Shown here piece after piece: positions 24,871 through 34,465 of a stretch of 64,000 nt of DNA. Made by a program: the position numbers and the translations under genes. The stretch's first letter is position 1. Each line of letters opens with the position of its first letter. Source of the DNA: a candidate division WOR-3 bacterium (lineage in GTDB: Bacteria > Hydrothermota > Tepidihabitantia > Tepidihabitantales > Tepidihabitantaceae); the NCBI GenBank assembly GCA_013177935.1, contig JABLXZ010000003.1, forward strand, positions 1-64,000, written 5' to 3'. The notes below the pieces were generated by a model, which did no database searches, had not been told where the DNA came from, and worked only from the letters and a program-made list of their open reading frames with translations.

Positions 24871-25428
24871 CTACTTCGGTGCGGTGTTCCAGAAGGCAAT
24901 TTCCTCAATGGGTTTGCGCTTGGGCGTACGGAGTTTTAACTCTTCAGCCGGATAGCCTACCGCAATTAAAGCAACCGCTCGATATCCCGGACCGAGTTTA
25001 AGATGCTTTAAAAGTGCCCGGGTGTCAAACCAGCCAATCCAGCAGGTTCCTAACCCCTGCTCGGCTGCGGCAAGGACGAAATGTTCACCGGCGATTCCGG
25101 CATCGATGAATTGAAACGGTGTACCAGCAGTGCCGCCGCCCAGACGGTTGATGACAAAACTTTCTTTTAATAGCAGTGCGACGAGCACTGGTGCCCGGGC
25201 AAAATGCTTTGATACGGCGAAGACCCCTTTAAAAACGGCTTGAGCCAGTTCCTGCTTCTTTGCGGCGTCGTCAAACACCAAAAACCGCCAGGGCTGGCCA
25301 TTGTCGGCTGAGGGCGCAATGCGCGCAGCTTCAAGGCAGAGCGCTAATTTCTCTCTTTCGACCGGCCGCTCGCTGAACTTACGCACTGAGCGGCGCATAA
25401 GGCACAGGTTTAAGAACGGGCTTTCCAT
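24871..25428 (-). CDS. Nitroreductase family protein
   Basis: A 185-residue FMN-dependent nitroreductase. MRRSVRKFSERPVEREKL opens the fold, RIAPSADNGQPWRFLVF binds FMN phosphate, FIDAGIAGEHFVLAAAEQGLGTCWIGWF is the central region and VALIAVGYPAE the C-terminal strand. The usual length of the small nitroreductase-like class is about 170-200. The start at 25428 is preferred over 25464 because the promoter -10 (25436-25441) ends 7 nt upstream. Its physiological electron acceptor is unknown. It is divergent from polA. Confidence 0.9.
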   Translation of the reverse strand: MESPFLNLCLMRRSVRKFSERPVEREKLALCLEAARIAPSADNGQPWRFLVFDDAAKKQELAQAVFKGVFAVSKHFARAPVLVALLLKESFVINRLGGGTAGTPFQFIDAGIAGEHFVLAAAEQGLGTCWIGWFDTRALLKHLKLGPGYRAVALIAVGYPAEELKLRTPKRKPIEEIAFWNTAPK

Positions 25429-25435
25429 AGCAAAA

Positions 25436-25464
25436 ATGTTAAATAAGCCTGTTGCCGAAGTCAA
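25436..25464 (-). promoter_or_regulatory. Leaderless-type promoter of nitroreductase gene
   Basis: Minus strand TTGACT (25459-25464), 17-nt spacer, TAACAT (25436-25441), 7 nt before ATG 25428. It also decides the start codon. Confidence 0.65.
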
Positions 25465-25540
25465 TGAGAGCGCAGAGTTAACAGGTAGAGAAGGGGTCCG
25501 GCTTAAGCGTCGCTGGACTATTCGGCAATGTTGCTAATTC

Positions 25541-25568
25541 TTGTCTTTTGTTCTATCAAGGATATACT
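25541..25568 (+). promoter_or_regulatory. Leaderless-type promoter of polA
   Basis: TTGTCT (25541-25546), 16-nt spacer, TATACT (25563-25568), 8 nt before the GTG at 25577; no ribosome site. Confidence 0.7.
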
Positions 25569-25576
25569 GATGAGTT

Positions 25577-28081
25577 GTGAAACGGCTTGTTCTGATTGAT
25601 GGACATTCGGTGTTATACCGCAGTTTTTTTGCTTTTATCCGGAATCCGTTGCGAAATTCTCGGGGCGAGAACACTTCGGCGCCATTTGGATTTGCCAATA
25701 CCATTCGCAAGGTAATTAAGGAGTTGAAACCGGACTTATGTGCGGTGGTTTTTGATGCTCCGGGTAAAACATTCCGGGAAGAACTCTTTACTGAGTACAA
25801 GGCACAGCGACCCAAGGTTCCAGATGAACTGAAAGCGTCAATTCCGGTGGTTAAGGAGATGGTTCAAGCCTGGGGCGTTAAGGTTTTTGAGGTGCCGGGG
25901 GTGGAGGCGGATGATGTCATCGGTACCATCGCTGAGCAGGGTAAAGAGCAGGAGATTGAGGTAGTGGTGGTGAGCTCTGATAAAGATTTGCTTCAACTGG
26001 TGGACGAAAGGGTAAAGGTCTATGACCCGTGGAAGGAGCAGTTTTTGACCCCAGCGGAGGTAAAGGAGAAGCTGGGTGTGAGTCCGGAGCAAGTACCGGA
26101 ATTTTTAGCCCTTGCCGGCGATACAGTTGATAATATTCCCGGAGTTCCCGGAGTCGGGCCGAAACGGGCACTTGATATTCTGTTAAAGTACGGCGGACTG
26201 GACGAAGCGCTGCAGCGTGATGAGCGGTTAAAGAGTTATCAGGATGTGGTAAAGACAAGTAAGCAACTAGCGGTTATCAGGTGCGATGCGCCTGTAGAGT
26301 TCAACTGGGAAGATTTGAAGTTGAAAGAAATGGACCGGGAAAAGCTGGTAGAGATTTATCGCCGGCTTGAGTTCAATTCTCTTTTACAGGAACTCACGGG
26401 TAATGAAGTTTCCGGAAATGGGGAGTTTGAGGGTTTAAAGGTGGTGGAGTTTGGAACTGAACCGCTGGCCCAGATTTTAACGAATCGGGTTTGTGGACTG
26501 TTTTTTGAGCGCGATAAAGGGGTTTGGGTTTACGGCCCGGATAGAACGGCGCTGTGTGTGCCGATTCAGGAGCCAGAAGCTTTGGTGCGGCTGGGTTCGG
26601 CAAGAGATGTGGTCTTTGCCGGGTTTGAATTGAAGGGGATGGTAAAAGAGATTATGAAGATGGGAATTGAAGAGCTGGGCGCGTTCTTTGATGTTGGAGT
26701 GGGCGCGTGGCTCTTGGACCCGAATCGGAAACGGTTTGAGGTGAGTGATGTGAGTGCCCAGATTTTAGGGCAGCCGATACGTGCCGATAGTGGAGCAGAA
26801 AAGGCGGCGCTTGCCTATAAGATTTATCAGGCACTGTTACCGCAGATTCAGGCGATGGGGTTGGAGCCGGTTGCCCGCGAACTGGAGATGCCTCTTATTT
26901 TTGTGCTCGCCCGGATGGAGCGGCGGGGGGTTAAGATTGATATAAACTTCCTTGCCCGACTGGAACAGGAGCTGGTTGAAGAACAGAAAATGGTCGAAAG
27001 AAGGATACACGATTTAGCCGGGGTCGTATTTAATGTTGGTTCACCAAAGCAGTTAGGTCAGGTGCTCTTTGAGCGGTTGAAACTGCCGCGGGGCAGACGA
27101 ACCAAGACCGGCTACTCTACCGGTTCTGATGTGTTAACAGAACTGGTTGAGGCGCACCCAATTGTTAAGGAGGTTTTACGCTATCGGGAACTGGATAAAT
27201 TAATTTCTACCTATCTTAATCCTCTGCGGGGACTGGCAGAGAAAAAGACGCAGCGGGTTTACACCAATTTTAACCAGACCGGAACAAGTACCGGACGGTT
27301 GTCCAGTTCTGAGCCCAATTTGCAAAACATCCCGATTCGGGGCGAGCTGGGGCGGAAAGTGCGGCGGGCGTTTGTTGCAGATGAAGGGATGGTGTTAATC
27401 TCAGCCGATTATTCTCAGATTGAATTGCGCATCCTCGCCCATTTTACCGAAGACGAGCGATTGATTGAACTGTTTGAACAGGATGAAGACATTCATGTGG
27501 CAACGGCAGCGGCGATATTGAACATTCCGATTGAGGCGGTAACTGAAGAGCATCGCCGGATTGCCAAGATGGTAAACTACGGAATTATTTACGGTATGGG
27601 GGATTGGGGACTTTCGTCAAGGATGGACATTCCAGTGGAGCAGGCGCGGGCGTTCATTGAAGAGTATTACCGTAAGTTCCCCGGGGTGGCAAAGTGGCGT
27701 GAGCGGGCGTTTGATGAAGCGCAGCGCCAGGGTTTTGTGCGCACAATCGCCGGACGTATAAGGCCGGTACCAGGGGTTATGAGTCCGGACCGTCAAACTG
27801 CTGAGGCGGCGCAACGGGCGGCACTGAATGCGCCGATGCAGGGGTCAGCAGCCGATATTATGAAGAAAGCGATGATTGCCATTGACCGGCGGATGCGGGA
27901 AATGGGTTTTGAAGGAGGAATTATTCTACAGATTCACGACGAACTGGTTGTCGAGGTGGAGGAGGCGCGGCTCGATGAAGCCAGGGAAATTGTGAAGATG
28001 GAGATGGAGGGTGCGTGGCGGTTACGTGTGCCTCTGGTCGTGGAGATTGGGGTCGGGAGAAATTGGGGTGAGGCGCATTAA
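25577..28081 (+). CDS. polA: DNA polymerase I
   Basis: Replication and repair polymerase of 834 residues, the size of Taq. The 5' nuclease domain (1-290) has DGHSVLYRSFF, EADDVIGTIA, SSDKDLLQLVD and GDTVDNIPGVPGVGPKRA. The middle domain (about 295-425) has the fold but not the DxE and other carboxylates of the 3'-5' exonuclease, so proofreading should be absent. The polymerase domain has motif A DYSQIELRILAH, the O helix RRIAKMVNYGIIYG and motif C QIHDELVVEV. At the O-helix position that is Phe in E. coli and Taq there is Tyr (residue 668), as in T7 DNA polymerase. GTG start, leaderless promoter. wecB starts directly after the stop codon. Confidence 0.97.
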   Translation: MKRLVLIDGHSVLYRSFFAFIRNPLRNSRGENTSAPFGFANTIRKVIKELKPDLCAVVFDAPGKTFREELFTEYKAQRPKVPDELKASIPVVKEMVQAWGVKVFEVPGVEADDVIGTIAEQGKEQEIEVVVVSSDKDLLQLVDERVKVYDPWKEQFLTPAEVKEKLGVSPEQVPEFLALAGDTVDNIPGVPGVGPKRALDILLKYGGLDEALQRDERLKSYQDVVKTSKQLAVIRCDAPVEFNWEDLKLKEMDREKLVEIYRRLEFNSLLQELTGNEVSGNGEFEGLKVVEFGTEPLAQILTNRVCGLFFERDKGVWVYGPDRTALCVPIQEPEALVRLGSARDVVFAGFELKGMVKEIMKMGIEELGAFFDVGVGAWLLDPNRKRFEVSDVSAQILGQPIRADSGAEKAALAYKIYQALLPQIQAMGLEPVARELEMPLIFVLARMERRGVKIDINFLARLEQELVEEQKMVERRIHDLAGVVFNVGSPKQLGQVLFERLKLPRGRRTKTGYSTGSDVLTELVEAHPIVKEVLRYRELDKLISTYLNPLRGLAEKKTQRVYTNFNQTGTSTGRLSSSEPNLQNIPIRGELGRKVRRAFVADEGMVLISADYSQIELRILAHFTEDERLIELFEQDEDIHVATAAAILNIPIEAVTEEHRRIAKMVNYGIIYGMGDWGLSSRMDIPVEQARAFIEEYYRKFPGVAKWRERAFDEAQRQGFVRTIAGRIRPVPGVMSPDRQTAEAAQRAALNAPMQGSAADIMKKAMIAIDRRMREMGFEGGIILQIHDELVVEVEEARLDEAREIVKMEMEGAWRLRVPLVVEIGVGRNWGEAH

Positions 28082-29218
28082 GTGAAACCGCATAAAGTTC
28101 TTTCTGTGTTCGGGACCAGACCGGAAGCGATTAAGATGGCGCCGGTGATACAGGAGTTGAAGCGGTTCAAAAGTTTGTTCAAAACATTGGTGGTGGTTAC
28201 GGCACAACACCGGGAAATGCTTGACCGGGTTTTGAAAGTTTTTGGTATCAAACCTGATTACGACCTTGGTGTTATGCGGGAAAACCAGAGTTTAACCGAT
28301 GTGACGGTGCGAGTGTTGAGGCGACTGGAACCCGTTTTGAAAAAGGAAAAACCTGCGGTGGTATTGGTTCAGGGAGACGCAACAAGCGCATTTGCCGCGG
28401 CGCTTGCTGCATATTACCAGAAGATACCAATTGGGCACATTGAAGCAGGGTTGCGTACTAACGACAAGTATGCTCCCTTTCCGGAAGAGGCAAATCGGCG
28501 GTTTATTACAACTATTGCCGATTATCATTTTGCCCCTACTGAGTGGGCGCGGCAAAATCTCTTGCAGGAAGGGGTTGACCCGCACCGGGTTTATGTAACG
28601 GGCAATACGGTAATTGATGCTCTGTACTGGATTCGGAAGAAGCAAAAACGCCGAAGCCAGCAACAAAGTAGCCGGCGGGTTTTGCTGCTGACACTGCATC
28701 GCCGGGAGAGTTTTGGGAAGCCACTGATGGCGATTTGTCGAGCGATTTTGTTATTGGTGGAACGTAATCCCGATATCGAGGTGGTCTATCCGGTTCATCC
28801 TAACCCCAATGTCCAGCTGCCGGTTAAGACGATTTTAGGAAAAAGGGAGCGCATTCGACTGGTGGCACCGATGGACTATCCGGATTTGGTACGTGTTATG
28901 GAGCAGGCTTATCTTGTAATGACCGACTCGGGTGGCATCACTGAGGAGGCTCCTGCCCTTGGTAAGCCGGTGCTGATTTTAAGAGACAAGACCGAAAGGC
29001 CTGAGGCGGTCAGAGCTGGGGTTGCGAGACTGGTAGGAACTGACCCGAAGAGAGTCGTGGCGGAAACTGAGAGGTTGTTGCGTTCGCGCGTTGCTTATCG
29101 GCGAATGCAGGGAAAGGGCAGTCCTTATGGAGATGGCAGGGCAGCCCAACGAATTCGAAAGTTGCTTTTAAAGGCGTTGGTGTCACGCGGAGATTGCGGC
29201 GCACCTGGCTCGCAATGA
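28082..29218 (+). CDS. wecB: UDP-N-acetylglucosamine 2-epimerase (non-hydrolysing)
   Basis: Interconverts UDP-GlcNAc and UDP-ManNAc for surface polysaccharide. 378 residues with SVFGTRPEAIKMAPV at the N terminus, VLVQGDATSAFAAALAAYY and IGHIEAGLRT around the active site, and TDSGGITEEAP for UDP binding. GTG start at the base after the polA stop, so it may be cotranscribed with polA. The last codons (DCGAPGSQ and stop) fall in a partial copy of the CATTGCGAG-type repeat (29188-29219), so the C terminus seems to have been rewritten by that repeat. Confidence 0.95.
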   Translation: MKPHKVLSVFGTRPEAIKMAPVIQELKRFKSLFKTLVVVTAQHREMLDRVLKVFGIKPDYDLGVMRENQSLTDVTVRVLRRLEPVLKKEKPAVVLVQGDATSAFAAALAAYYQKIPIGHIEAGLRTNDKYAPFPEEANRRFITTIADYHFAPTEWARQNLLQEGVDPHRVYVTGNTVIDALYWIRKKQKRRSQQQSSRRVLLLTLHRRESFGKPLMAICRAILLLVERNPDIEVVYPVHPNPNVQLPVKTILGKRERIRLVAPMDYPDLVRVMEQAYLVMTDSGGITEEAPALGKPVLILRDKTERPEAVRAGVARLVGTDPKRVVAETERLLRSRVAYRRMQGKGSPYGDGRAAQRIRKLLLKALVSRGDCGAPGSQ

Positions 29219-29219
29219 C
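29188..29219. repeat. Half copy of CATTGCGAG-type palindromic repeat
   Basis: GGAGATTGCGGCGCACCTGG followed by CTCGCAATGAC. It matches the left arm style of the element at 5558-5634 (GGCTCGCAATGAC). It supplies the last wecB codons and its TGA stop. Confidence 0.6.
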
Positions 29220-29238
29220 AGGGCAGGTTGGGCACAGG

Positions 29239-29266
29239 TTGACAAGTAGAGTGCTTTTTTTACACT
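29239..29266 (+). promoter_or_regulatory. Leaderless-type promoter of wzz-like gene
   Basis: TTGACA (29239-29244), 16-nt spacer, TACACT (29261-29266), 6 nt before GTG 29273. Confidence 0.7.
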
Positions 29267-29272
29267 TCAGTT

Positions 29273-30499
29273 GTGAACAAACTGGTTAACTATCTGAGCG
29301 TCATTATTAAGTGGCGCAAACTCATCGTTCTTAACACCATCATAATAACGGTGCTGGTGATGGCGCTCTCATTTGTAATTCCCCGACGATTCACCGCTAC
29401 GGCTCAGCTGTTACCACCAAGTGACGAAGGGGATATATTTGGGCTTACAAGTATTCTGGGTGGGGGATTAAGTAGCAGTTTGAGCAAACTGCGGGTCGGC
29501 GGGTTGGGAGGTGCGCCCACTGCTTCGGAACTGATGGCGGGAATTCTTGTGAGCCGGTCAATTATGGACCGGGTGGCAGAGCAATGCAGCATCGCCTATT
29601 ACTACCGAATCAAACCGACCAAGACTGAAGAGGTTCGTAAGCAGCTGAAGGGGATGACCAAAATCGGCGTTGGTGATGAGGGGATTGTTCGGATTACCGT
29701 TGAAGCCAAAACGCCCCACTTAGCGGCGAAAATTGCCAATGCCTATATTGCAGAACTGGACAGTTTTCTGCGGACTTCAAACATCAGTCGGGGCAGAAAC
29801 ATGAGGGTGTTTCTGGAGCGCCGGTTAGCCGAAGCAGAAAGTACACTTGCGGTCGTGCAGGAGTCTTTGAAGGTATATCAGGCGCGTCATAAGATAGTGG
29901 CGGTGGATGATGAGACCCGGGCAGCAATCGACGCCTATGCCCGACTCAAATCCCAGGCATATCTTAAAGAGGCGGAACTGGAAGCGGTGCGCGGTGTTGC
30001 CAGCGATGACAACCCCTACTTTCTTTCTCTCCAACGAGAGACAAAAGCCTTTGAGGACCAGTTACGCCGTCTGGAACAGGGGAATGGGAAAGGTGGTTTC
30101 GGGGTTGGGTTTGCCGTTGCCTTTGCCCATCTACCTGAGGTGAGTGCCGAATTTGCCCGGCGCTACCTCAATTATAGGATTCAGGAAGAAACCTATCTGA
30201 TGCTCTCGCAACAACTGGAATACGCCAAGATTCTTGAGGCACGGGATGCGCCGACCCTGACGGTACTCGACTATGCGGTCCCACCTCAGCGTCACAGTTC
30301 TCCCAAGCGCAGCGTCCTGACAATCGCTGCGTTCGTTTTCAGTCTTTTGGCGGGCATGATGCTGGCGTTTACAATTGAATATTTTGAATACCTGCACCGG
30401 GAAAAGCCCGATGAGTACCAGAAATGGTGGATTTTAGGCCAAGAGTTAAGGCAGATGGTGGGTCACCTCACGGGCGTGTTTCGGTCCCGCAGAAAATAG
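29273..30499 (+). CDS. Wzz-type polysaccharide chain-length determinant
   Basis: A 408-residue inner-membrane protein of the polysaccharide co-polymerase class, which sets the length of Wzy-made polymers. One transmembrane segment is near the N terminus (IVLNTIIITVLVMALSFVI, about 17-36) and one near the C terminus (LTIAAFVFSLLAGMMLAF, about 345-365). A periplasmic helical, coiled-coil region lies between (about 170-290). No tyrosine kinase domain is fused. It opens the flippase and ligase part of the cluster. Confidence 0.88.
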   Translation: MNKLVNYLSVIIKWRKLIVLNTIIITVLVMALSFVIPRRFTATAQLLPPSDEGDIFGLTSILGGGLSSSLSKLRVGGLGGAPTASELMAGILVSRSIMDRVAEQCSIAYYYRIKPTKTEEVRKQLKGMTKIGVGDEGIVRITVEAKTPHLAAKIANAYIAELDSFLRTSNISRGRNMRVFLERRLAEAESTLAVVQESLKVYQARHKIVAVDDETRAAIDAYARLKSQAYLKEAELEAVRGVASDDNPYFLSLQRETKAFEDQLRRLEQGNGKGGFGVGFAVAFAHLPEVSAEFARRYLNYRIQEETYLMLSQQLEYAKILEARDAPTLTVLDYAVPPQRHSSPKRSVLTIAAFVFSLLAGMMLAFTIEYFEYLHREKPDEYQKWWILGQELRQMVGHLTGVFRSRRK

Positions 30500-30503
30500 T
30501 AAA

Positions 30504-31988
30504 GTGGGTTTACCGGCCGAGAATGAGATTGATCATCCGGTCAGTGCCAGCCGGCGCATAATCCAGAACACATTATTTCTTGCCATCGCTGATGTCGTGA
30601 ACAAAGCGATGATGTTTGTTTTTTATCTCGTTGCCGCACGCCATTTAAGTGTCGAACAGTTTGGTGTATTATCTTTTGCCACCACCTTTGTGACGATGTG
30701 GTCGGTCTTTTCAGACCTCGGGCTTGGTGTGGTAAGTGCCCGTGAACTTGCCCGAGACCGGATTGAAGGTCGACGACAGGTTAATATTGCTTTGACAATT
30801 AAACTCGTTGCCACTTTACTGGTCATCGGATTGATTGTCGCGGTGGTTAATCTGATGAACCTGGACAACGAGAAAATCCGGGTTGTCTATATCGCGACAA
30901 TTTTTGTTCTTCAGACCGCTTTTACTACCTATTTTGCCAGTGTGTTTCAAGGGGTGGAAAAGATGCATTTCACCACTTTGAGTCGAATTTTGCAAGGGGT
31001 GGTTCTGGTCGCCGGGGTTTTTGTGCTGCGCACCGGTCCGGCACGGGTTGAGAGCTATACCTGGCTTTATGTTCTTGCCGGTCTGGTTTCGGTGTTGTTT
31101 GCTGCGGGCGCGGCTTATGTGCTAATTCGCCCCGCTTTCGATTTTCATATCAAGCGCTGGTGGAGGGTGCTGAAAGAAGCATTACCTATCGGGTTGGCAA
31201 TAATTTTGGTTTCTTTTTACTACTGGAACGGAACCACATTTCTCACCAAATTTAGTGGGGACCAGGCGGTGGGCGCTTACAGCGCGGCATTTCGGGTTGT
31301 CTGGGGTACACTGTTCATTACCCTTTCTTTTTCAGCAAGTATCTACCCATTTTTTTCCCGATTGTATGTAGCGGACCCCACGCGGCTAAGTGAAGTTTTA
31401 AAACAGGCATTGCGGTATATTACGGTTCTTACGCTGCCGGTTGGAGGATTCGGAACGCTTCTGGCGAAACCGATTGTCTTCTTACTGTACGGAACAAAAT
31501 ACAATGCGGCGGTTACACCATTTATGATTCTGGTCTGGTGGAGTGTTGCCGCCAGTTTTAGTTCAATACTTTCTAATTACTTCATTGCCATTAATCGTGC
31601 TTCGGAAATGACCATACAGTCAGGTTTATCACTCGGGGTTAATTTACTGGGGAATATTCTTTTGATTCCTCGATACGGTGCGATAGGTGCCGCGGTTTCG
31701 ATTACCGCCGCAGAGTTTGCCGGAGTACTGTATTTATGGTTGAGGCATTTAGGGACACCATACCGGGTTACTGTAGGCAGCTTTCTGTCGATACTTATTA
31801 GGGCAATTGCGACATTGGTGCTGGCGGTAGTAGTTGCATGGTTGTTAGGGCGGTACAACATCTGGGCCGCGGTTTTAGTTGGAGTGGTGCTTTATGCCTT
31901 TTTGCTGATGCTCACCGGTGTCTTTTCGAAAAACGATATTAAGTTTATCGAGAAATTGATAGGGAAAAGGGTTAGGCAGGAGAATTAA
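30504..31988 (+). CDS. Wzx-like polysaccharide flippase
   Basis: A 494-residue polytopic membrane protein of the MOP superfamily, with about 12-14 hydrophobic segments from NTLFLAIADVVNKAMMFVFY to the C terminus. The first helices carry the typical LAARHLSVEQFGVLSFATTF-like motif (here LVAARHLSVEQFGVLSFA). It should move lipid-linked oligosaccharide across the inner membrane. GTG start 4 nt after the wzz-like stop; the ligase follows with no gap. The specific repeat unit cannot be predicted. Confidence 0.9.
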   Translation: MGLPAENEIDHPVSASRRIIQNTLFLAIADVVNKAMMFVFYLVAARHLSVEQFGVLSFATTFVTMWSVFSDLGLGVVSARELARDRIEGRRQVNIALTIKLVATLLVIGLIVAVVNLMNLDNEKIRVVYIATIFVLQTAFTTYFASVFQGVEKMHFTTLSRILQGVVLVAGVFVLRTGPARVESYTWLYVLAGLVSVLFAAGAAYVLIRPAFDFHIKRWWRVLKEALPIGLAIILVSFYYWNGTTFLTKFSGDQAVGAYSAAFRVVWGTLFITLSFSASIYPFFSRLYVADPTRLSEVLKQALRYITVLTLPVGGFGTLLAKPIVFLLYGTKYNAAVTPFMILVWWSVAASFSSILSNYFIAINRASEMTIQSGLSLGVNLLGNILLIPRYGAIGAAVSITAAEFAGVLYLWLRHLGTPYRVTVGSFLSILIRAIATLVLAVVVAWLLGRYNIWAAVLVGVVLYAFLLMLTGVFSKNDIKFIEKLIGKRVRQEN

Positions 31989-33425
31989 TTGATGGAACAG
32001 AGCCAATCCCTCGAACGTCAAAAGTTGAATTCATTTCCAATTAAGTGGTTTTTAGTTGGTGAAGGTTTACTGTGCGGTAGTTTTATAGTATTGAGCATTC
32101 TGGGGATGGAAAAGCTTGCTGTCGTACTGGTGCTGGCGCCGATGCAACTGTTTATCTGGGCGTTATTAGTTGGTAACACTTTGCGAATTTTATATTACTT
32201 TGCGGCACTGGTGCCGGTTGTCGGTGCCGCGTTTTTGCCGCCATCATATCAGCGGTTCGCTTTTTATCCAATAGTATTGCTTCTCTTGGGTTTGTGTTAT
32301 ACCACCCCCTGGGCAAAAGGAAGGGTTAGTTTCAGGTCCCTTTCCCAACTTGAGCGAATACCGATTGTGACATTAGCCGCAGTAATTATCTTTTCGTTTG
32401 TCAATGCTTACAATAGAGGATGGCAGGGTCCGACGCTTTTACCGACGACCGTATTAATGCTTGAGTTGCTGGCGATTGGATATCTGGGGGCGAAAATGGA
32501 ATTAGATGAAAAAGAGATTGCCAAGGTATTGCGGATAATAATTTTTTCCACCGTTATTTGCACCGTGGGGATATTCGGACTGGCATGGCGCGGGGGGGTC
32601 GGTAGTGACTTTGGGTCAAAATCGGTATTGACGCCTTTTGGCTGGCTTAACCTCAACGCCTGGGGTTGCATCGCGGCGGTTGCCGGGATTATGGCTTTAG
32701 TGTTTGTACTGCAGGGAAAGTCGGTTTTGGATAGAATTACGCTCGGGGTGGTAATTTTTATCTTAATGGCGATGCTGGTTCTGACAAAGTCCCGGGGTGC
32801 CTGGTTGGGCTTTGGCTTGGCGCTATTGTACGTTTTAATTGTCTCCCGGTCGTTTAAACTGATTCTCGTTTTGGCAGCAGTTTTATTTGTTTTGAGTTTC
32901 TGGGATTTAGCCCGGCGATTGGTTTTTACCCGGGTTAGCGAGACGACACTGTTTGACCCATCGTTGGCGGGTCGGTTTATATTGTGGCATTATGCGTGGA
33001 AGATTGGGAAAATCAACTGGTTACTTGGGGTGGGGATGGAAAACTTTCGATTCGTAAAGCACCTGTACCGTTTTCCGAGTTCAACCGCGATGGGTTTACC
33101 TTTTAATGCCCATAATATCTACTTAGAATTTTTTGCCGACCTTGGGTTTTTTGGAGCACTGGCATTTCTCGCAATGCTGGTTGGGGCAGTAGTGCGCTCG
33201 TATACCACTAAATTTGATGAGTCCTTACCGCACGATGCAAGGACCGTAGGAATCGCCTTGAGCGCTGGTATTATCACATTTATGGTTCACGGCTTGGTGG
33301 ACGCATTTACTTACAACCCCGGAGCGTTATCTCTGTTGATAATTCTAATTGGGCTTTCATCTTCTTTTTGGGCGTTAAAGAAGAGGTATCGGACGCTCAG
33401 GATTGCTGGGCAAACTGCAAGATAA
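31989..33425 (+). CDS. O-antigen ligase/polymerase (Wzy_C family)
   Basis: A 478-residue polytopic inner-membrane protein with about 10-12 hydrophobic segments. The conserved TKSRGAWLGFGLALLYVL and, in the large periplasmic loop, FNAHNIYLEFFADLGFFGAL contain the Arg and His expected in Wzy_C (WaaL-like) enzymes. It would ligate or polymerise O-antigen; sequence alone cannot decide between ligase and polymerase. It starts at the base after the flippase stop. Its last 29 nt overlap the convergent glycosyltransferase gene. Confidence 0.88.
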   Translation: MMEQSQSLERQKLNSFPIKWFLVGEGLLCGSFIVLSILGMEKLAVVLVLAPMQLFIWALLVGNTLRILYYFAALVPVVGAAFLPPSYQRFAFYPIVLLLLGLCYTTPWAKGRVSFRSLSQLERIPIVTLAAVIIFSFVNAYNRGWQGPTLLPTTVLMLELLAIGYLGAKMELDEKEIAKVLRIIIFSTVICTVGIFGLAWRGGVGSDFGSKSVLTPFGWLNLNAWGCIAAVAGIMALVFVLQGKSVLDRITLGVVIFILMAMLVLTKSRGAWLGFGLALLYVLIVSRSFKLILVLAAVLFVLSFWDLARRLVFTRVSETTLFDPSLAGRFILWHYAWKIGKINWLLGVGMENFRFVKHLYRFPSSTAMGLPFNAHNIYLEFFADLGFFGALAFLAMLVGAVVRSYTTKFDESLPHDARTVGIALSAGIITFMVHGLVDAFTYNPGALSLLIILIGLSSSFWALKKRYRTLRIAGQTAR

Positions 33426-34461
33426 GCCGGGCAGTTTTCTCCCAGGTAAATTGGCGGGCGCGCTCTTTTCCGATTGTGCTCAATCTGGTTCTAAGTGCCG
33501 CGTTATCCAGGAGGGATTGAATTTTGGCGGCGATATCTTTTACCGAAAGCGGATTAAAATATACCGCAGCGCCATTTGCCACTTCCGGCAAACTGGAGGT
33601 GTTGCTACAGGCAATTGGTGCACCGTGCAACATCGCTTCGAGTACGGGTAGCCCGAACCCCTCGTAAAGTGAAGCGGTGATAAATAGGGTACAGTGTTGG
33701 TAAAGACTGGAAAGTCTATTTTCATCCAGTGCACTGAAAACAAATGCCCGGGACTGTAAGTTGTACCGTTTGAGCTGCGCATGAGCAAAATCAAGCTGAT
33801 GTTTGGTGTCACCGCCCACAAGGACAAGTTTTAGTTCTGGATAAGTTCTGAGTTGCGCAAAAGCGGCAATTAAACGGCGCGTATTCTTGTACGGGGCATG
33901 GCTGCCCACATAGAGAACATAGGGAACAAACTGTTTACCGAAATCGTAGTCGGTTGTGGTGGGAGTGACACCCGGTCCGTTATGGGCAACAAATATGCGA
34001 TGCGGCGGCAAGATTTTCATCTCTGTCAGGTCTTTTTTGGTGGCTTCTGATACGGTAACTATCTTCCAGGCAAAACGAAGGCTCTGAAAACCAAGCCAGA
34101 AGGACAGTTTTTCTTTCTGGGGTAGAAATTGACGCATTTTGAAAGGGATCAGGTCGTGGACCACACCAATGGTCGGCAGTCTCGGGAAAACTGGAACTAC
34201 CGGTGTAGGACAAAATAAGATGTCGTACTCTTTTGTGCAGTAGTGGTTAAGTTTGGTTAGTGTCCATCTTGTGCGGCTGAGGTTGGTGCGGACTAATTCG
34301 GGGAGTTTAATAGTTTTTCCATAAGCGGAAAATATTTCCGGGTCGGGCGTCAGGATTGTCAGCTCACACAGCCGAGCGAGTTCTGGAATTATGCGCTGGA
34401 TGTATGATGAGATGCCGACTTTCAATTTTGTGTTGAAGGCGGCGTTGAATAACATCTTCAT
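33397..34461 (-). CDS. GT4-family glycosyltransferase
   Basis: A 354-residue GT-B enzyme that transfers a sugar from a nucleotide donor. It has VSEATKKDL at the domain junction, YVLYVGSHAPYKNTRRLIAAF in the C-terminal Rossmann domain and [19 protein letters not shown], the GT4 E-x7-E donor signature. The start is taken at 34461 (MKMLFNAAFNT), 4 nt after the stop of the upstream GT. A longer frame to 34530 would lie inside that gene. It is a close paralogue of the product of 36855-37985: the first 100 residues align almost without gaps. Donor and acceptor are unknown. Confidence 0.9.
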   Translation of the reverse strand: MKMLFNAAFNTKLKVGISSYIQRIIPELARLCELTILTPDPEIFSAYGKTIKLPELVRTNLSRTRWTLTKLNHYCTKEYDILFCPTPVVPVFPRLPTIGVVHDLIPFKMRQFLPQKEKLSFWLGFQSLRFAWKIVTVSEATKKDLTEMKILPPHRIFVAHNGPGVTPTTTDYDFGKQFVPYVLYVGSHAPYKNTRRLIAAFAQLRTYPELKLVLVGGDTKHQLDFAHAQLKRYNLQSRAFVFSALDENRLSSLYQHCTLFITASLYEGFGLPVLEAMLHGAPIACSNTSSLPEVANGAAVYFNPLSVKDIAAKIQSLLDNAALRTRLSTIGKERARQFTWEKTARLILQFAQQS

Positions 34462-34465
34462 AAGG

